63,528 bases of DNA, taken from contig CAMCAY010000009.1 in NCBI GenBank assembly GCA_945872815.1, forward strand, positions 1 through 63,528. The letters are read 5' to 3'. Shown piece by piece: positions 45,567 to 54,300 of this stretch (within the stretch, counting starts at the first letter, position 1; each line of letters opens with the position of its first letter). The position numbers and the translations under genes are program-made. Below the pieces are notes generated by a model that saw only the letters and a list, made by a program, of their open reading frames with translations, did no database searches and was not told where the DNA came from. The stretch is from Chitinophaga pinensis. GTDB taxonomy: Bacteria; Bacteroidota; Bacteroidia; Chitinophagales; Chitinophagaceae.

Positions 45567-46970
45567 ATGAAAATAGCTTTTCATGGCGCGGCGAGGACTG
45601 TAACAGGTTCCAAGCACCTTATTACACTTACCAACGGAAAAAAATTATTGCTTGATTGTGGAATGTTTCAGGGCATGGGTCCCGAAACAGGAGAACTTAA
45701 TAGCACGTTTGGATTCAATCCTAAAGAGATCAACCATCTAATCTTATCTCATGCTCATATTGATCACTGTGGCTTGTTGCCTAAACTTATTAAAGACGGA
45801 TATAACGGTAAAGTATATGCGACACCAGCTACAAAAGACCTCGCAAAAGTACTGATGGAGGATTCTGCGGGTATTCAGGAAACGGATGTACAGTTTGAAA
45901 ATAAAAAAAGAGCTTTGTTGGGCTTGCCTTATTTAAAGCCACTTTATACAACAGAAGACGCCTTGATTGCAGCAGATCATTTTGAGTCTGTAGATTACAA
46001 TACTTGGCACAAAATTGATGACAACTTTGAATTTTGTTTTACCGATGCCGGACATATTATAGGAAGTGCGGCCGTTCATTTGAGAATCAATGAAAACGGA
46101 AAAAAAAGTACACTTACTTTTAGCGGAGATGTAGGGCGTTACAGGGATATTATTTTAAAATCACCGGCAGTATTTCCTCAAGCAGATTATATTTTATTGG
46201 AATCAACATACGGCAATAGTTTGCATGACGAACATCAATCAACTACAGATACTTTGTTGAAATGGATTGAGCAAACTTGTTTGAAGAAAAAGGGGAAATT
46301 AATTATTCCCGCATTTAGTGTTGGAAGAACACAGGAAATTCTGTACTCGCTTAATCAGTTGGAATTAGAAAACAGGTTGCCCAATTTGGAATATTTCTTG
46401 GATAGTCCTTTAAGTACTAAGGCCACACAAATCATTAAAAGTTTTCCTCAGTATTTTAATGCCCGAATTCAGAAAGTTTTACTGAGTGACAACGATCCAT
46501 TTGAGTTTAAGGGATTGAAGTTTGTAAAGTCAGTGGATGAATCAAAAATGCTTAACTACTATAAAAATCCATGTGTGATTATTTCTGCAAGTGGAATGGC
46601 AGAGGCAGGAAGGGTTAAGCATCATATCAGTAATAATATTGAAAATAGCAAGAACACCATATTGTTGACTGGCTATTGCGAACCGCGTTCTTTGGGAGGG
46701 AGATTGATGCATCGACCAAAAGAAGTAACCATTTTTGGCCAGCCTCATGAAGTGAATGCAGAAATTGCAGAGATGAGAAGTATGAGTGCACATGGGGACT
46801 ACGATGATCTTTGTCAGTTTTTGGCTTGTCAGGATCCTAAGTCTGTAAAAAAACTTTTCATCGTGCATGGGGAATATCCGGTTCAGATTGATTTTCAGAA
46901 AAGACTTATCAGAAAAGGATTTATGGATGTGGAAATTCCTTCGATGCATCAGGAAATTGGGTTAGGATAG
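45567..46970 (+). CDS. MBL-fold beta-CASP nuclease-like protein (CPSF/Ysh1 family)
   Basis: Metallo-beta-lactamase-fold hydrolase with a beta-CASP domain, a group of RNA nucleases related to CPSF73. In 467 aa the zinc motif HAHIDHCG is at residues 62-69 (LSHAHIDHCGLLPKLIKDGYNG), with AGHIIGSAAVHL near 165, SGDVGRY near 192, beta-CASP motif region IIPAFSVGRTQEILYSL near 250, ISASGMAEAGRVKHHI near 345 and VHGEY near 437. Domain set is complete, so activity is likely; RNA as substrate is inferred from family. It follows the M20 gene by 39 bp. Confidence 0.9.
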   Translation: MKIAFHGAARTVTGSKHLITLTNGKKLLLDCGMFQGMGPETGELNSTFGFNPKEINHLILSHAHIDHCGLLPKLIKDGYNGKVYATPATKDLAKVLMEDSAGIQETDVQFENKKRALLGLPYLKPLYTTEDALIAADHFESVDYNTWHKIDDNFEFCFTDAGHIIGSAAVHLRINENGKKSTLTFSGDVGRYRDIILKSPAVFPQADYILLESTYGNSLHDEHQSTTDTLLKWIEQTCLKKKGKLIIPAFSVGRTQEILYSLNQLELENRLPNLEYFLDSPLSTKATQIIKSFPQYFNARIQKVLLSDNDPFEFKGLKFVKSVDESKMLNYYKNPCVIISASGMAEAGRVKHHISNNIENSKNTILLTGYCEPRSLGGRLMHRPKEVTIFGQPHEVNAEIAEMRSMSAHGDYDDLCQFLACQDPKSVKKLFIVHGEYPVQIDFQKRLIRKGFMDVEIPSMHQEIGLG

Positions 46971-47349
46971 TATAGAAAATAATCGCAAAAAATTTTCCAT
47001 TAAATTGATGAAATGTATATCCAATAGGAGTTTAAGAGACTTTCATTAAGTAGTTTATAGTAAAAAGAGAATCTTATTTTTACTTACCTCCAATCCTAAC
47101 TTCTACAAAAAATAAACAAATCTCAATACTAATAAATGTCTAGTTCAAATTTTACTCTAATAAATTGTAGGGTTTATTGGAGTTCGGTTTCAAACAAGAA
47201 AGGAAAATAGGACGAAATTGAGGGGAGCGCACAGTACGTCTCTATTACGTCTTTTTAATTTGGAACGTAATAGGGACGTAATGAACAAAACTGAACAAGT
47301 GAATAAAATGTCGAATATGGTAGAGATTAATATCAGAGAGGGTTTAAAC
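46971..47349. other. Intergenic gap holding only the long inverted repeat
   Basis: About 380 bp between the MBL-fold gene and the tRNA-Glu terminator. Apart from the inverted repeat at 47235-47280, no gene, promoter or RNA could be supported. A 63-codon open frame from 47218 runs into the antisense of tRNA-Glu and is not a gene. Confidence 0.4.
47235..47280. repeat. Isolated 16-bp inverted repeat in an intergenic region
   Basis: TACGTCTCTATTACGT (47235-47250) is matched by ACGTAATAGGGACGTA (47265-47280), complementary except one position that can form G-U, with a 14-base loop. Each arm also contains ACGT and ATTACGT/ACGTAAT sub-palindromes. There is no terminal T run, so it does not look like a plain terminator. 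Confidence 0.65.
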
Positions 47350-47374
47350 GAAAAAACCTGTCGTTTGACAGGTT
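47350..47374 (-). terminator. Terminator of tRNA-Glu
   Basis: On the minus strand AACCTGTC pairs perfectly with GACAGGTT around the loop AAAC and is followed by a T run. It lies five bases beyond the tRNA 3' end. Confidence 0.8.
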
Positions 47375-47379
47375 TGAAC

Positions 47380-47454
47380 TGGTACCACGTACGGGACTCG
47401 AACCCGTGATTCCTCCGTGAAAGGGAGGCGTCTTAACCTCTTGACCAACGCGGC
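47380..47454 (-). tRNA. tRNA-Glu (TTC)
   Basis: Read on the minus strand: acceptor GCCGCGT/ACGTGGT with two G-U pairs, anticodon stem CCTCC/GGAGG around CTTTCAC (anticodon TTC), T-loop GGTTCGAGTCC and an encoded CCA. It reads GAA/GAG codons. Confidence 0.93.
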
Positions 47455-47524
47455 AGTTGTTTTTCGGACGGCAAAGATAGGGCTGATATACTTTTTATCC
47501 AAACTTTTTTTAAAGTCGTAATAT

Positions 47525-47860
47525 TTATAGGTCAAGTACAATACCAATGTTCCTTTTTAGTTTAAATAATTGTTCTTTATTCAACTTTCCCAGCCTTTTA
47601 AGCAGTTTTTTATTGTCAATTGCTCTCATCTGATCTACTAATACATCGCTTTCTTTTTCTAATTGCTCTTTATTTATGTAAACCCTCAATATTTCCGCCT
47701 CTTTAACAACGTTGGATGTGATAGGGCAAACAATTGTTGATGGGTGAAGTCCATTCAATAAATCTGATTGAATAACCACTACAGGCCTGGTTTTGCCGGG
47801 TTCTACCCCCTTGGAAGGATTTAAATTGGCCAACCAGATTTCATATTTGTTAATCTTCAT
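47525..47860 (-). CDS. MazF/PemK family toxin
   Basis: Sequence-specific endoribonuclease toxin of a type II toxin-antitoxin pair. The 111-aa chain has the MazF core: EIWLANLNPSKGVEPGKTRPVVVIQSD near residues 7-33, where the conserved EPGKTRPVVV and the R form part of the active site, and STIVCPITSN near 43, carrying the second catalytic region. Its start overlaps the antitoxin 3' end by 11 bp, the usual translational coupling. It ends 70 bp before tRNA-Glu on the same strand. Confidence 0.92.
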   Translation of the reverse strand: MKINKYEIWLANLNPSKGVEPGKTRPVVVIQSDLLNGLHPSTIVCPITSNVVKEAEILRVYINKEQLEKESDVLVDQMRAIDNKKLLKRLGKLNKEQLFKLKRNIGIVLDL

Positions 47861-48080
47861 AAATCAGCTTTTCAAATTCTTCCAGAATTTCCATAGAATC
47901 TCTACGAACCATTTTGGATTCAATTTCCAGTTGATTCTTCAATAATTTTCTCTTGTTATAAAGATTAAATACTTTTAGCGCCTCATTAATGTACCTGTTT
48001 CTTGCCAATTTCATTTTTGTTGTAATTTCTTCCGTTTCTTCAAAAATTGAATCATCTAATTTTAATGATAAAGTCTTCAT
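47850..48080 (-). CDS. Ribbon-helix-helix antitoxin
   Basis: Antitoxin partner of the MazF/PemK toxin. From ATG at 48080 it is 76 aa; an in-frame upstream start at 48098 would lie inside the promoter and is rejected. The N-terminus MKTLSLKLDDSIFEETEEITTKMKLARNRYINEAL is a ribbon-helix-helix DNA-binding fold, and the charged C-terminal helix (QLEIESKMVRRDSMEILEEFEKLI) is the likely toxin-binding tail. It should repress the operon together with the toxin at the operator just upstream. Confidence 0.85.
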   Translation of the reverse strand: MKTLSLKLDDSIFEETEEITTKMKLARNRYINEALKVFNLYNKRKLLKNQLEIESKMVRRDSMEILEEFEKLIYED

Positions 48081-48095
48081 TGTAATAATTTTTAT

Positions 48096-48126
48096 CAAAA
48101 GTATATATTTATAGTATACACTCCAA
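48096..48126 (-). promoter_or_regulatory. Toxin-antitoxin promoter with overlapping operator
   Basis: On the minus strand TACTTTTG (48103-48096) with TTG (48126-48124) 20 nt upstream form a good Bacteroidota promoter. The inverted repeat GTATA-N9-TATAC (48101-48119) fills the space between the two elements and overlaps the -7 box, the expected place for an autoregulatory operator. The leader before the antitoxin ATG is only about 10 nt. Confidence 0.65.
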
Positions 48127-48322
48127 TGGGTAAAAAATTATTAACGCATTACAATGATATAATACAAATTTGATTTACAAATCTATAAATAACTAAGTGA
48201 AAAAACATTTAATACGGATCTTTTTCTCCGAAGTTTTGATTTATGCTCGTAACAATCTGTATTGTCATGTTATTCTGATAATAATCAACAAAATTATTCA
48301 ACCTAATTACATGCACAAATCG

Positions 48323-48330
48323 TAATTTTG
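48323..48330 (+). promoter_or_regulatory. Candidate gapA promoter -7 element
   Basis: TAATTTTG matches TAnnTTTG, 34 nt before the gapA ATG. No TTG at the -33 distance is evident. Confidence 0.4.
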
Positions 48331-48364
48331 CCTCTCAAAATAATTAACATCAATATCATCAATT

Positions 48365-49375
48365 ATGAGTACAATTAAAGTTGCTATCAATGGTTTTGGC
48401 CGTATCGGTCGTCTTGTGTTTCGTCAAATTTATAACATGCAGGGAATAGATGTGGTGGCTATCAATGATTTAACAAGTCCTGCAACTTTGGCTCATTTGT
48501 TAAAATACGACAGTGCTCAAGGAAGATTCAATGAGAATGTTACTCATACGGATAGTGCAATTGTAGTTAATGGACATGAAGTAAAAATTTATGCTCAAAA
48601 AGATCCTGCACAAATTCCTTGGGGAGCTCACGGAGTGGATGTTGTTATTGAAAGTACAGGATTCTTTACTGATAAAGATAAAGCGGCAGCACATCTATTA
48701 GCTGGCGCAAAAAGAGTGGTAATCTCCGCTCCTGCAACGGGCGATTTAAAAACGGTGGTTTTCAATGTAAACCATGCAATCTTAGATGGCAGCGAAACCA
48801 TCATCAGCTGTGCCAGCTGTACTACCAACTGTTTAGCCCCAATGGCTAAAGTACTCAACGATCATTATGGAATTGTTACAGGTATCATGAGTACCATACA
48901 CGCTTACACCAATGATCAAAATACATTGGATGCCCCTCATCCAAAAGGCGACCTTCGTCGTGCAAGAGCCGCTGCTGGAAACATTGTTCCAAACAGCACA
49001 GGAGCTGCAAAAGCAATCGGTCTTGTTTTACCCGAACTAAAAGGTAAGTTAGATGGAGGTGCTCAAAGAGTTCCTGTAATTACCGGTTCTGTAACTGAAT
49101 TATATTCTATTTTAGAAAAATCTGCCACTGCTGAAGCCATTAATGCCGCTATGAAAGCCGCTGCCAATGAGAGTTTTGGTTATAATGAAGATGAAATCGT
49201 TAGTAGTGATGTGATTGGAATGCATTTCGGTTCATTGTTTGATGCTACCCAAACTAAAGTAATGACGGTAGGTGATAAGCAAATGGTGAAAACTGTCAGC
49301 TGGTACGACAATGAAATGAGTTACGTATCTCAATTGGTAAGAACGGTAAAACATTTTGCAGGATTGATTTCTTAA
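48365..49375 (+). CDS. gapA: Glyceraldehyde-3-phosphate dehydrogenase, type I
   Basis: Glycolytic enzyme oxidising glyceraldehyde 3-phosphate to 1,3-bisphosphoglycerate with NAD. The 336-aa chain shows the nucleotide-binding start [17 protein letters not shown] and the catalytic segment [19 protein letters not shown], where the first Cys of SCTTNC near residue 153 is the nucleophile. Further family motifs are [14 protein letters not shown] near 178 and [22 protein letters not shown] near 200. The loop after the first beta strand has N-D-L-T, consistent with NAD preference. pgk follows 62 bp downstream and is likely in the same operon. Confidence 0.97.
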   Translation: MSTIKVAINGFGRIGRLVFRQIYNMQGIDVVAINDLTSPATLAHLLKYDSAQGRFNENVTHTDSAIVVNGHEVKIYAQKDPAQIPWGAHGVDVVIESTGFFTDKDKAAAHLLAGAKRVVISAPATGDLKTVVFNVNHAILDGSETIISCASCTTNCLAPMAKVLNDHYGIVTGIMSTIHAYTNDQNTLDAPHPKGDLRRARAAAGNIVPNSTGAAKAIGLVLPELKGKLDGGAQRVPVITGSVTELYSILEKSATAEAINAAMKAAANESFGYNEDEIVSSDVIGMHFGSLFDATQTKVMTVGDKQMVKTVSWYDNEMSYVSQLVRTVKHFAGLIS

Positions 49376-49437
49376 AATAATAAGAGAATTCTTATTTCCA
49401 AAACGTTCATTAAATAAAAGCACTTTAATAACAAAGC

Positions 49438-50637
49438 ATGTCAGCATTTATTCATTACAATTTCTCAGGAAAGAAAGCATTGGTTCGTGTAGATTTCAAT
49501 GTTCCATTGAATGATCTTCTTGAAATTACTGATGACACAAGGATGACTGCTGCTATTCTTACAATAAAAAAAATATTGAATGACGGTGGTTCTGTTATTT
49601 TAATGAGTCATTTGGGCAGACCCAAAGACGGACCAACTGATAAATGTTCTCTGAAACATCTTCTAAATCATCTTCAAGAATTATTACCACAAACTAAAGT
49701 AGATTTTGCAAATGACTGCATTGGTTCTGAAGCTTTTGATAAAGCTCATAATTTAAAAAGTGGGGAAGTATTATTATTGGAAAATCTTCGTTTTTATAAG
49801 GAAGAAGAAAAGGGTGACAAGGTCTTTGCTGAAAAATTGAGTAAGCTTGGTGATTTATATGTAAATGATGCATTTGGTACTGCTCATAGGGCACATGCAT
49901 CAACAGCTGTGATAGCTGATTTTTTTGCGGCGGAAAAAAAAATGTTTGGTTTGTTAATGGAGGCCGAAGTACTGAGTGCAGAAAAAGTATTGCATCATGC
50001 CGATAAACCATTTACAGCCATTATCGGCGGCGCCAAAGTGAGCGATAAAATATTGATCATAGAAAATTTATTGCAGCGTGCCACTGATATCATCATCGGG
50101 GGAGGAATGGCCTATACATTCTGGAAGGCACAAGGTAAAAATATAGGTAATTCTCTTTGCGAAGACGATCGTTTGACTTTAGCAAATGATATTTTGCAAA
50201 AAGCAAATGCTGCCGGTGTGAAAATTCATCTTCCAATTGACAGTACGATTGCCGATAAATTTGCTGCAGATGCTCAAACCACTAATTGTGAAAGTTTTGG
50301 AATTCCCAATGGCTGGATGGGATTAGATATAGGACAAAAAGCCATTACTGACTTCAGGGAAGTCATTCTGAAAAGTAAAACCATTTTATGGAACGGTCCC
50401 ATGGGTGTATTTGAAATGGAAAAATTTCAACAGGGAACAAAATCGATTGCATTGGCTGTAGCCGAAGCAACTGCAAATGGTGCCTTCAGTTTAATAGGAG
50501 GGGGAGATAGTGTTGCAGCCATCAATAAATTTCATCTTGCTTCGAAAGTAAGTTATGTTTCTACCGGCGGCGGCGCTATGCTTGAATATTTTGAAGGGAA
50601 AGAACTTCCGGGAATAGCAGCAATTAAAAAGGGTTAA
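49438..50637 (+). CDS. pgk: Phosphoglycerate kinase
   Basis: Transfers phosphate from 1,3-bisphosphoglycerate to ADP, the step after GAPDH. At 399 aa it is complete: [13 protein letters not shown] near residue 15 (family signature), SHLGRPKDG near 58, [16 protein letters not shown] near 113, [13 protein letters not shown] near 143, [12 protein letters not shown] near 196 and the ATP site GGGDSVAAI near 360. Follows gapA directly, as in many bacteria. Convergent with the XRE regulator gene. Confidence 0.97.
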   Translation: MSAFIHYNFSGKKALVRVDFNVPLNDLLEITDDTRMTAAILTIKKILNDGGSVILMSHLGRPKDGPTDKCSLKHLLNHLQELLPQTKVDFANDCIGSEAFDKAHNLKSGEVLLLENLRFYKEEEKGDKVFAEKLSKLGDLYVNDAFGTAHRAHASTAVIADFFAAEKKMFGLLMEAEVLSAEKVLHHADKPFTAIIGGAKVSDKILIIENLLQRATDIIIGGGMAYTFWKAQGKNIGNSLCEDDRLTLANDILQKANAAGVKIHLPIDSTIADKFAADAQTTNCESFGIPNGWMGLDIGQKAITDFREVILKSKTILWNGPMGVFEMEKFQQGTKSIALAVAEATANGAFSLIGGGDSVAAINKFHLASKVSYVSTGGGAMLEYFEGKELPGIAAIKKG

Positions 50638-50644
50638 TTCAATT

Positions 50645-51028
50645 TTATCTTTTCTTCGCGAGCTCTTGCAACAGTCTCCATTGGTGATTGATAGTTTCTT
50701 TTAAAAAAACAATTTCTGCTTTTTGTTTTTCAATCAATTCGATGAAGTTGTCTTTTTTTGCAACTTCAGATTTACTTTCTTTTACTAAATGATCAATAAT
50801 ATTTAACTCTGCGTGTTCCAGTTTTTCGACATCTACTCTCAATGCTTCGGCTATTTCTAGTAAAGTATATTTGTTGATAATACCGGTTCTTTCAAAATAA
50901 GAGACCATTGATCTTGTTTTGCCAATTTTTTTCGCAAGGTCGTCTTGCCTCATGCCATTGTATGATCTGATTCTTTTTATTTTTTGACCGATATGAGAAA
51001 GCGTATTTTTCACAAATGCAATAGACAA
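50645..51028 (-). CDS. XRE family transcriptional regulator with coiled-coil tail
   Basis: DNA-binding protein of 127 aa. A Cro/C1-type helix-turn-helix lies at residues 13-68 (IGQKIKRIRSYNGMRQDDLAKKIGKTRSMVSYFERTGIINKYTLLEIAEALRV). The C-terminal 45 residues (EVAKKDNFIELIEKQKAEIVFLKETINHQWRLLQELAKK) are heptad-like and predicted to form a coiled coil, probably for dimerisation. Such small XRE proteins often regulate themselves or mobile elements; no target is evident here. It stands alone, 8 bp from the end of pgk on the other strand. Confidence 0.8.
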   Translation of the reverse strand: MSIAFVKNTLSHIGQKIKRIRSYNGMRQDDLAKKIGKTRSMVSYFERTGIINKYTLLEIAEALRVDVEKLEHAELNIIDHLVKESKSEVAKKDNFIELIEKQKAEIVFLKETINHQWRLLQELAKKR

Positions 51029-51225
51029 AAAAAAGTAATTCCAAAAAGCAAATAAATTTGCAAAATGATAATTTTTTATTAATTTTAATTACTATTGATA
51101 AATTAATGTTCATATTCCAATTTAAAATATTGTATTTATATAATACAGTAAAATTATATCAATATACAATATTAAATTAATTATATTCAGTATTTGAATC
51201 TGATATTCTTTAGATTCTCAACACA

Positions 51226-51265
51226 AAAATTCCCGATCTGTTTTTACAGTCGGGATTTTTTATTT
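51226..51265 (-). terminator. Terminator of the TPM/LemA operon
   Basis: TCCCGA-T-CTGT pairs with ACAG-TCGGGA around a T-rich loop, with A runs on the left that give a T tail on the minus strand; the plus strand also has a T run after the stem. It lies 21 bp after the glycine-rich TPM gene. Confidence 0.75.
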
Positions 51266-51285
51266 TATTAATTTATAGGAAAAAA

Positions 51286-52035
51286 TTACCATCCGCCGCT
51301 GGCGCCACCACCACCGAAGCTACCACCTCCAAAACCACCAAATCCGCCACCACCGGAGCTTCCGCCCGATCCGCCAAATCCTCCACCCATGGGGAAAAAC
51401 ATAGGACCGCCCCAGCCGCGTCTGCTAATAGTAGAGCTCCCACCTCCACCACGTGATGTGAAGGATAAAAATAAAATAACAAGAATGACTAGCATTAATA
51501 TTTTACCGCCCGATGTTCCTTTGCCTTTTTTATTGGGTGCTTTGTATTCTCCCTTTACTGCTTTAATAATTGCATTGGTGCCTTCATCTATCCCTCTGTA
51601 ATAATCATTCCCTTTGAAGTTGGGCCTTACCACATCATCAATAATATGCTTTGCAGTGATGTCGGGTAATGCACCCTCTACACCATATCCGGTAGAGATG
51701 TTTATTTTACGATCTCCTATTGAAATGAGAAATACAACTCCATTATTATAATCCTTTCCTCCCACACCCCACTCACGGCCTAGCTTAAGCGCAAAATCAC
51801 TGATATCGTAATCATTCAGCGAAGACACTATTACCACCGCAATTTGAGTAGAAGTGCTGTCATCAAATGCGTCTAGTTTTTTTTCTAAAGCAATTTGCTG
51901 ATCAGCGGTGAGTGAATTAGTGTAGTCGTTTACTAGTTTAGGTGGATTAGGTCTTTGAGGAATATCCTGACTATTGGCAACCATTATACAGGCACTCAAC
52001 CAAAAAAATAAAAAAATAGATTTAATGAATTGCAT
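51286..52035 (-). CDS. TPM domain protein with glycine-rich C-terminus (YgcG-like)
   Basis: Exported or membrane-anchored protein of 249 aa. Signal peptide at residues 1-22 (FIKSIFLFFWLSACIMVANS), TPM domain at about 30-165 (LVNDYTNSLTADQQIALEKKLDAFDDSTSTQIAVVIVSSL; GVVFLISIGDRKINISTGYGVEG), then a membrane helix near 182-195 (ILMLVILVILFLSF) and a tail made almost only of Gly, Ser and Phe (residues 200-249). TPM-LemA gene sets are common in Bacteroidota. The function is poorly known; roles in photosystem repair and membrane stress are documented for distant relatives. Third gene of the operon. Confidence 0.85.
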   Translation of the reverse strand: MQFIKSIFLFFWLSACIMVANSQDIPQRPNPPKLVNDYTNSLTADQQIALEKKLDAFDDSTSTQIAVVIVSSLNDYDISDFALKLGREWGVGGKDYNNGVVFLISIGDRKINISTGYGVEGALPDITAKHIIDDVVRPNFKGNDYYRGIDEGTNAIIKAVKGEYKAPNKKGKGTSGGKILMLVILVILFLSFTSRGGGGSSTISRRGWGGPMFFPMGGGFGGSGGSSGGGGFGGFGGGSFGGGGASGGW

Positions 52036-52049
52036 GAATCGGAAATTAT

Positions 52050-52505
52050 TTATTTGCCAAAAATGATATCATCCGGCAATTCGTTTTTATCTTCTGAGGA
52101 ATCGTATGGAAATTTTTCTATGAGCGCATTGCCAACTTCTGCAATGCATTTCAAAATGCCATCGGTTAAATTATTTTGCTTAAAATGACCAATCATTTGA
52201 GAAACCTGATGATTCCAGAATTCAGTACCCACACCTTGGTGTATGCCTTCATCTCCAAACAAGGCAACTTCTCGGTCTTTAACAGCTATATAGAGCAAAA
52301 CAGCATTCCGTTGTTTGGTTTGCTGCATGTTCATTTTAATGAAAATCTCGGAAGCTCTTTCAATTGTATTTACAAGTGGGTTCTTAGATTCTATATAAAT
52401 TCTAATCTCTCCACTTGTTAATTGCTCGCAGGATTTAATTGCTTCTACAATTCGTTTGTTGTCTTCTGTTGACAAAAAACTCTTTTTCTTAAACCATCCG
52501 AGCAT
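52050..52505 (-). CDS. TPM domain protein without signal peptide
   Basis: 151 aa. TPM fold throughout: FLSTEDNKRIVEAIKSCEQLTSGEIRIYIESKNP near residue 9 and NAVLLYIAVKDREVALFGDEGIHQGVGTEFWNHQVSQMIGHF near 72-115. No signal peptide or membrane helix is apparent, so it is probably cytoplasmic or peripheral, unlike its glycine-rich neighbour. Lies between LemA (11 bp) and the second TPM gene (14 bp) in a tight operon. Confidence 0.83.
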   Translation of the reverse strand: MLGWFKKKSFLSTEDNKRIVEAIKSCEQLTSGEIRIYIESKNPLVNTIERASEIFIKMNMQQTKQRNAVLLYIAVKDREVALFGDEGIHQGVGTEFWNHQVSQMIGHFKQNNLTDGILKCIAEVGNALIEKFPYDSSEDKNELPDDIIFGK

Positions 52506-52516
52506 TTGAGTTATTT

Positions 52517-53110
52517 TTACTTGATGTCAAATTTGATATCTGGTGCTTTTTCAGTTCCCTTTTCTGCTTCGAAATAAGGTTTGTCAGAATAGCCAAATAA
52601 ACGAGCTAATATCACGTTAGGGAAACGCTTTACTCGTAGATTGTAATCTTCAATTGCTTTGTTATAATCCTGACGGGCTACATTGATTCTGTTTTCAGTT
52701 CCTTCTATTTGAGTTTGAAAATCTCTGAAAGCAGCGGTTGTTTTTAAGTCTGGATAATTTTCTGCAACAGCCATTAATCTGCTGAAAGATCCTTGCAGAT
52801 TAGCTTGCGCTTTTTGGTAAGCCTGCAAAGATGCAGGATCATTGATATCAACTTTTATTTGCGTAGCTGCAGATCTGGCTTCCATCACTTCTTTTAAAGT
52901 GGATTTTTCGAAATTTGCAGAACCCTCAATTGTTTTGATGACACTGCTGTATAAATCCGTTCTACGTTGGTAATTTGTTTCCACATTACCCCATACTTTT
53001 TTTACGCTTTGGTCTGCGCTAATCAAACCGTTATAACCATTGCATCCCCAAAAGAAGATTATTAAAAGCAAACCAGCTAATCCGATAAGAATCATTTTAC
53101 TTGTACTCAT
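52517..53110 (-). CDS. lemA: LemA family protein
   Basis: Membrane-anchored helical protein, 197 aa. The N-terminal helix ILIGLAGLLLIIFFWGCNGYNGLI is followed by VWGNVETNYQRRTDLYSSVIKTIEGSANFEKSTLKEVMEARSAA, the LemA core, and a long helical domain ending ARLFGYSDKPYFEAEKG, a conserved closing motif. A cysteine (WGCNGYN) near residue 23 could allow lipid modification. First gene of the LemA-TPM-TPM operon. Function of the family is unclear. Confidence 0.9.
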   Translation of the reverse strand: MSTSKMILIGLAGLLLIIFFWGCNGYNGLISADQSVKKVWGNVETNYQRRTDLYSSVIKTIEGSANFEKSTLKEVMEARSAATQIKVDINDPASLQAYQKAQANLQGSFSRLMAVAENYPDLKTTAAFRDFQTQIEGTENRINVARQDYNKAIEDYNLRVKRFPNVILARLFGYSDKPYFEAEKGTEKAPDIKFDIK

Positions 53111-53174
53111 ACATTTATTTTTTTGTAAAATTAGTCAATAATGCATTCACAAAATTGTTAAATCCATTGAACCC

Positions 53175-53225
53175 TTAAACCTTGAACTATTAAACCTTGA
53201 ACTATTAAACCTTGAACTATTAAAC
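53175..53225. repeat. Tandem 15-bp repeat CTTGAACTATTAAAC
   Basis: Three exact copies at 53181-53195, 53196-53210 and 53211-53225, preceded by a partial ACCCTTAAAC copy. They lie directly after the stop of the truncated dehydrogenase gene. Same family as the repeats at 9103-9138 and 54765-54800. Confidence 0.85.
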
Positions 53226-53229
53226 CTAT

Positions 53230-54123
53230 TTAGTATCCTGCTTTTCCTCCTCCTATGTTCTCTATTGGATGCCAGGTGGTTTTAACTTCTTGAAAATCAT
53301 TGATGAAATAAGGAGATTGGGTTTCTTCATTCATCCATTTTTGGAATTCATAAATTACCACTCGTTTCAAATTTAAAGCTGCTTTTTCTTTGATGGATTG
53401 TTGCATAGACTTATCAGATTCACAAAAGCAAGTAGCATTCACATCCATGTGGTCTGCAAAATAGGGAAGCAGCTCAGAAACTTTGCCTGTCAGAATGTTT
53501 ACCACTCCACCTGGTAAATCAGAGCTGTTCAATACTTCAGCGAATGTTACCCCACACAAGGCTTTATTTTGTGAAGCAAGTATTACACAGGTATTTCCTC
53601 CTGCAATTACAGGTGCCATGATAGAAACCAATCCGATCAATGAATTTTCCTGAGGGGCAATGGCTGCAATAACACCCATTGGCTCCAATACAGAGAAATT
53701 AAAATGTGAGGATGCAACAGGATTTACACTGCTAAATACTTGTTGATATTTATCACACCAACCACTGTAATAAATTAGTCTGTCTATTGAAAGATTGACT
53801 TCATTTTCGGCAATCGCTTTTGAAGAACCTTGTTTAATCAGTTCATCAACAAATTGTGCTTTTCTACCTTCCAGCATTTCTGCAATGCGATACAATATTT
53901 GCCCGCGATTGAAAGCACTTCTGCCACTCCAGGCTCCGAAAGCACCACGCGCACTTCCAACAGCATCTCGGAAATCTTTTCTCGAACTGAGACAAACATT
54001 GGCCAGTTGCTCACCCTTTGGGCTACAGGCAATATAGGTTCTGCCGGATTCCGTTCTGGGAAATTGTCCGCCGATGTAGATTTTGTATGTTTTAAGTACT
54101 TCTAATCTTTTTGTGGTTGCCAT
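53230..54123 (-). CDS. Truncated aldehyde-dehydrogenase-like protein lacking the catalytic domain
   Basis: Only 297 aa compared with about 480-500 for the family. The N-terminal and cofactor-binding parts are present (YIGGQFPRTESGRTYIACSPKG; FGAWSGRSAFNRGQILYRIAEMLEGR; APVIAGGNTCVILASQ; LPGGVVNILTGKVSELL). After about residue 230 the sequence departs from the family: there is no ELGGK glutamate motif (LNLKRVV stands there) and no catalytic Cys loop. The short C-terminus ends HPIENIGGGKAGY. The frame is open and otherwise intact, so it looks like a maintained pseudoenzyme rather than recent damage. It may partner the full dehydrogenase encoded upstream in the same direction. Function inferred only from context. 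Confidence 0.75.
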   Translation of the reverse strand: MATTKRLEVLKTYKIYIGGQFPRTESGRTYIACSPKGEQLANVCLSSRKDFRDAVGSARGAFGAWSGRSAFNRGQILYRIAEMLEGRKAQFVDELIKQGSSKAIAENEVNLSIDRLIYYSGWCDKYQQVFSSVNPVASSHFNFSVLEPMGVIAAIAPQENSLIGLVSIMAPVIAGGNTCVILASQNKALCGVTFAEVLNSSDLPGGVVNILTGKVSELLPYFADHMDVNATCFCESDKSMQQSIKEKAALNLKRVVIYEFQKWMNEETQSPYFINDFQEVKTTWHPIENIGGGKAGY

Positions 54124-54130
54124 GGTATTA

Positions 54131-54300
54131 TAGTTTAATTCGCTTCGCTGGTTTAAAAGTTCAACGGTTCAATAGTTTAATAGTTAAAAGGTTTAAATCA
54201 CTTCGTTGGTTTAATGGTTTAAAACGCTTCGCTCGTTTAATGGTTTAAATCACTACGTTGGTTTAAAACGTTCAATAGTTTAATAGTTCAAAGGTTCGAT
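54131..54300. repeat. Cluster of GGTTTAA/GGTTCAA-type short repeats
   Basis: About 170 bp made of variants of TTCGCTGGTTTAA, CAATAGTTTAATAGTT and TGGTTTAAATCACTTCG. It fills the gap between the truncated dehydrogenase gene start and the four-helix-bundle gene and encodes the last two residues of the latter. Confidence 0.75.

Noticed and set aside
47218-47409. 63-codon plus-strand open frame
   Set aside because: It crosses the inverted repeat, the terminator and the antisense strand of tRNA-Glu; no coding features.
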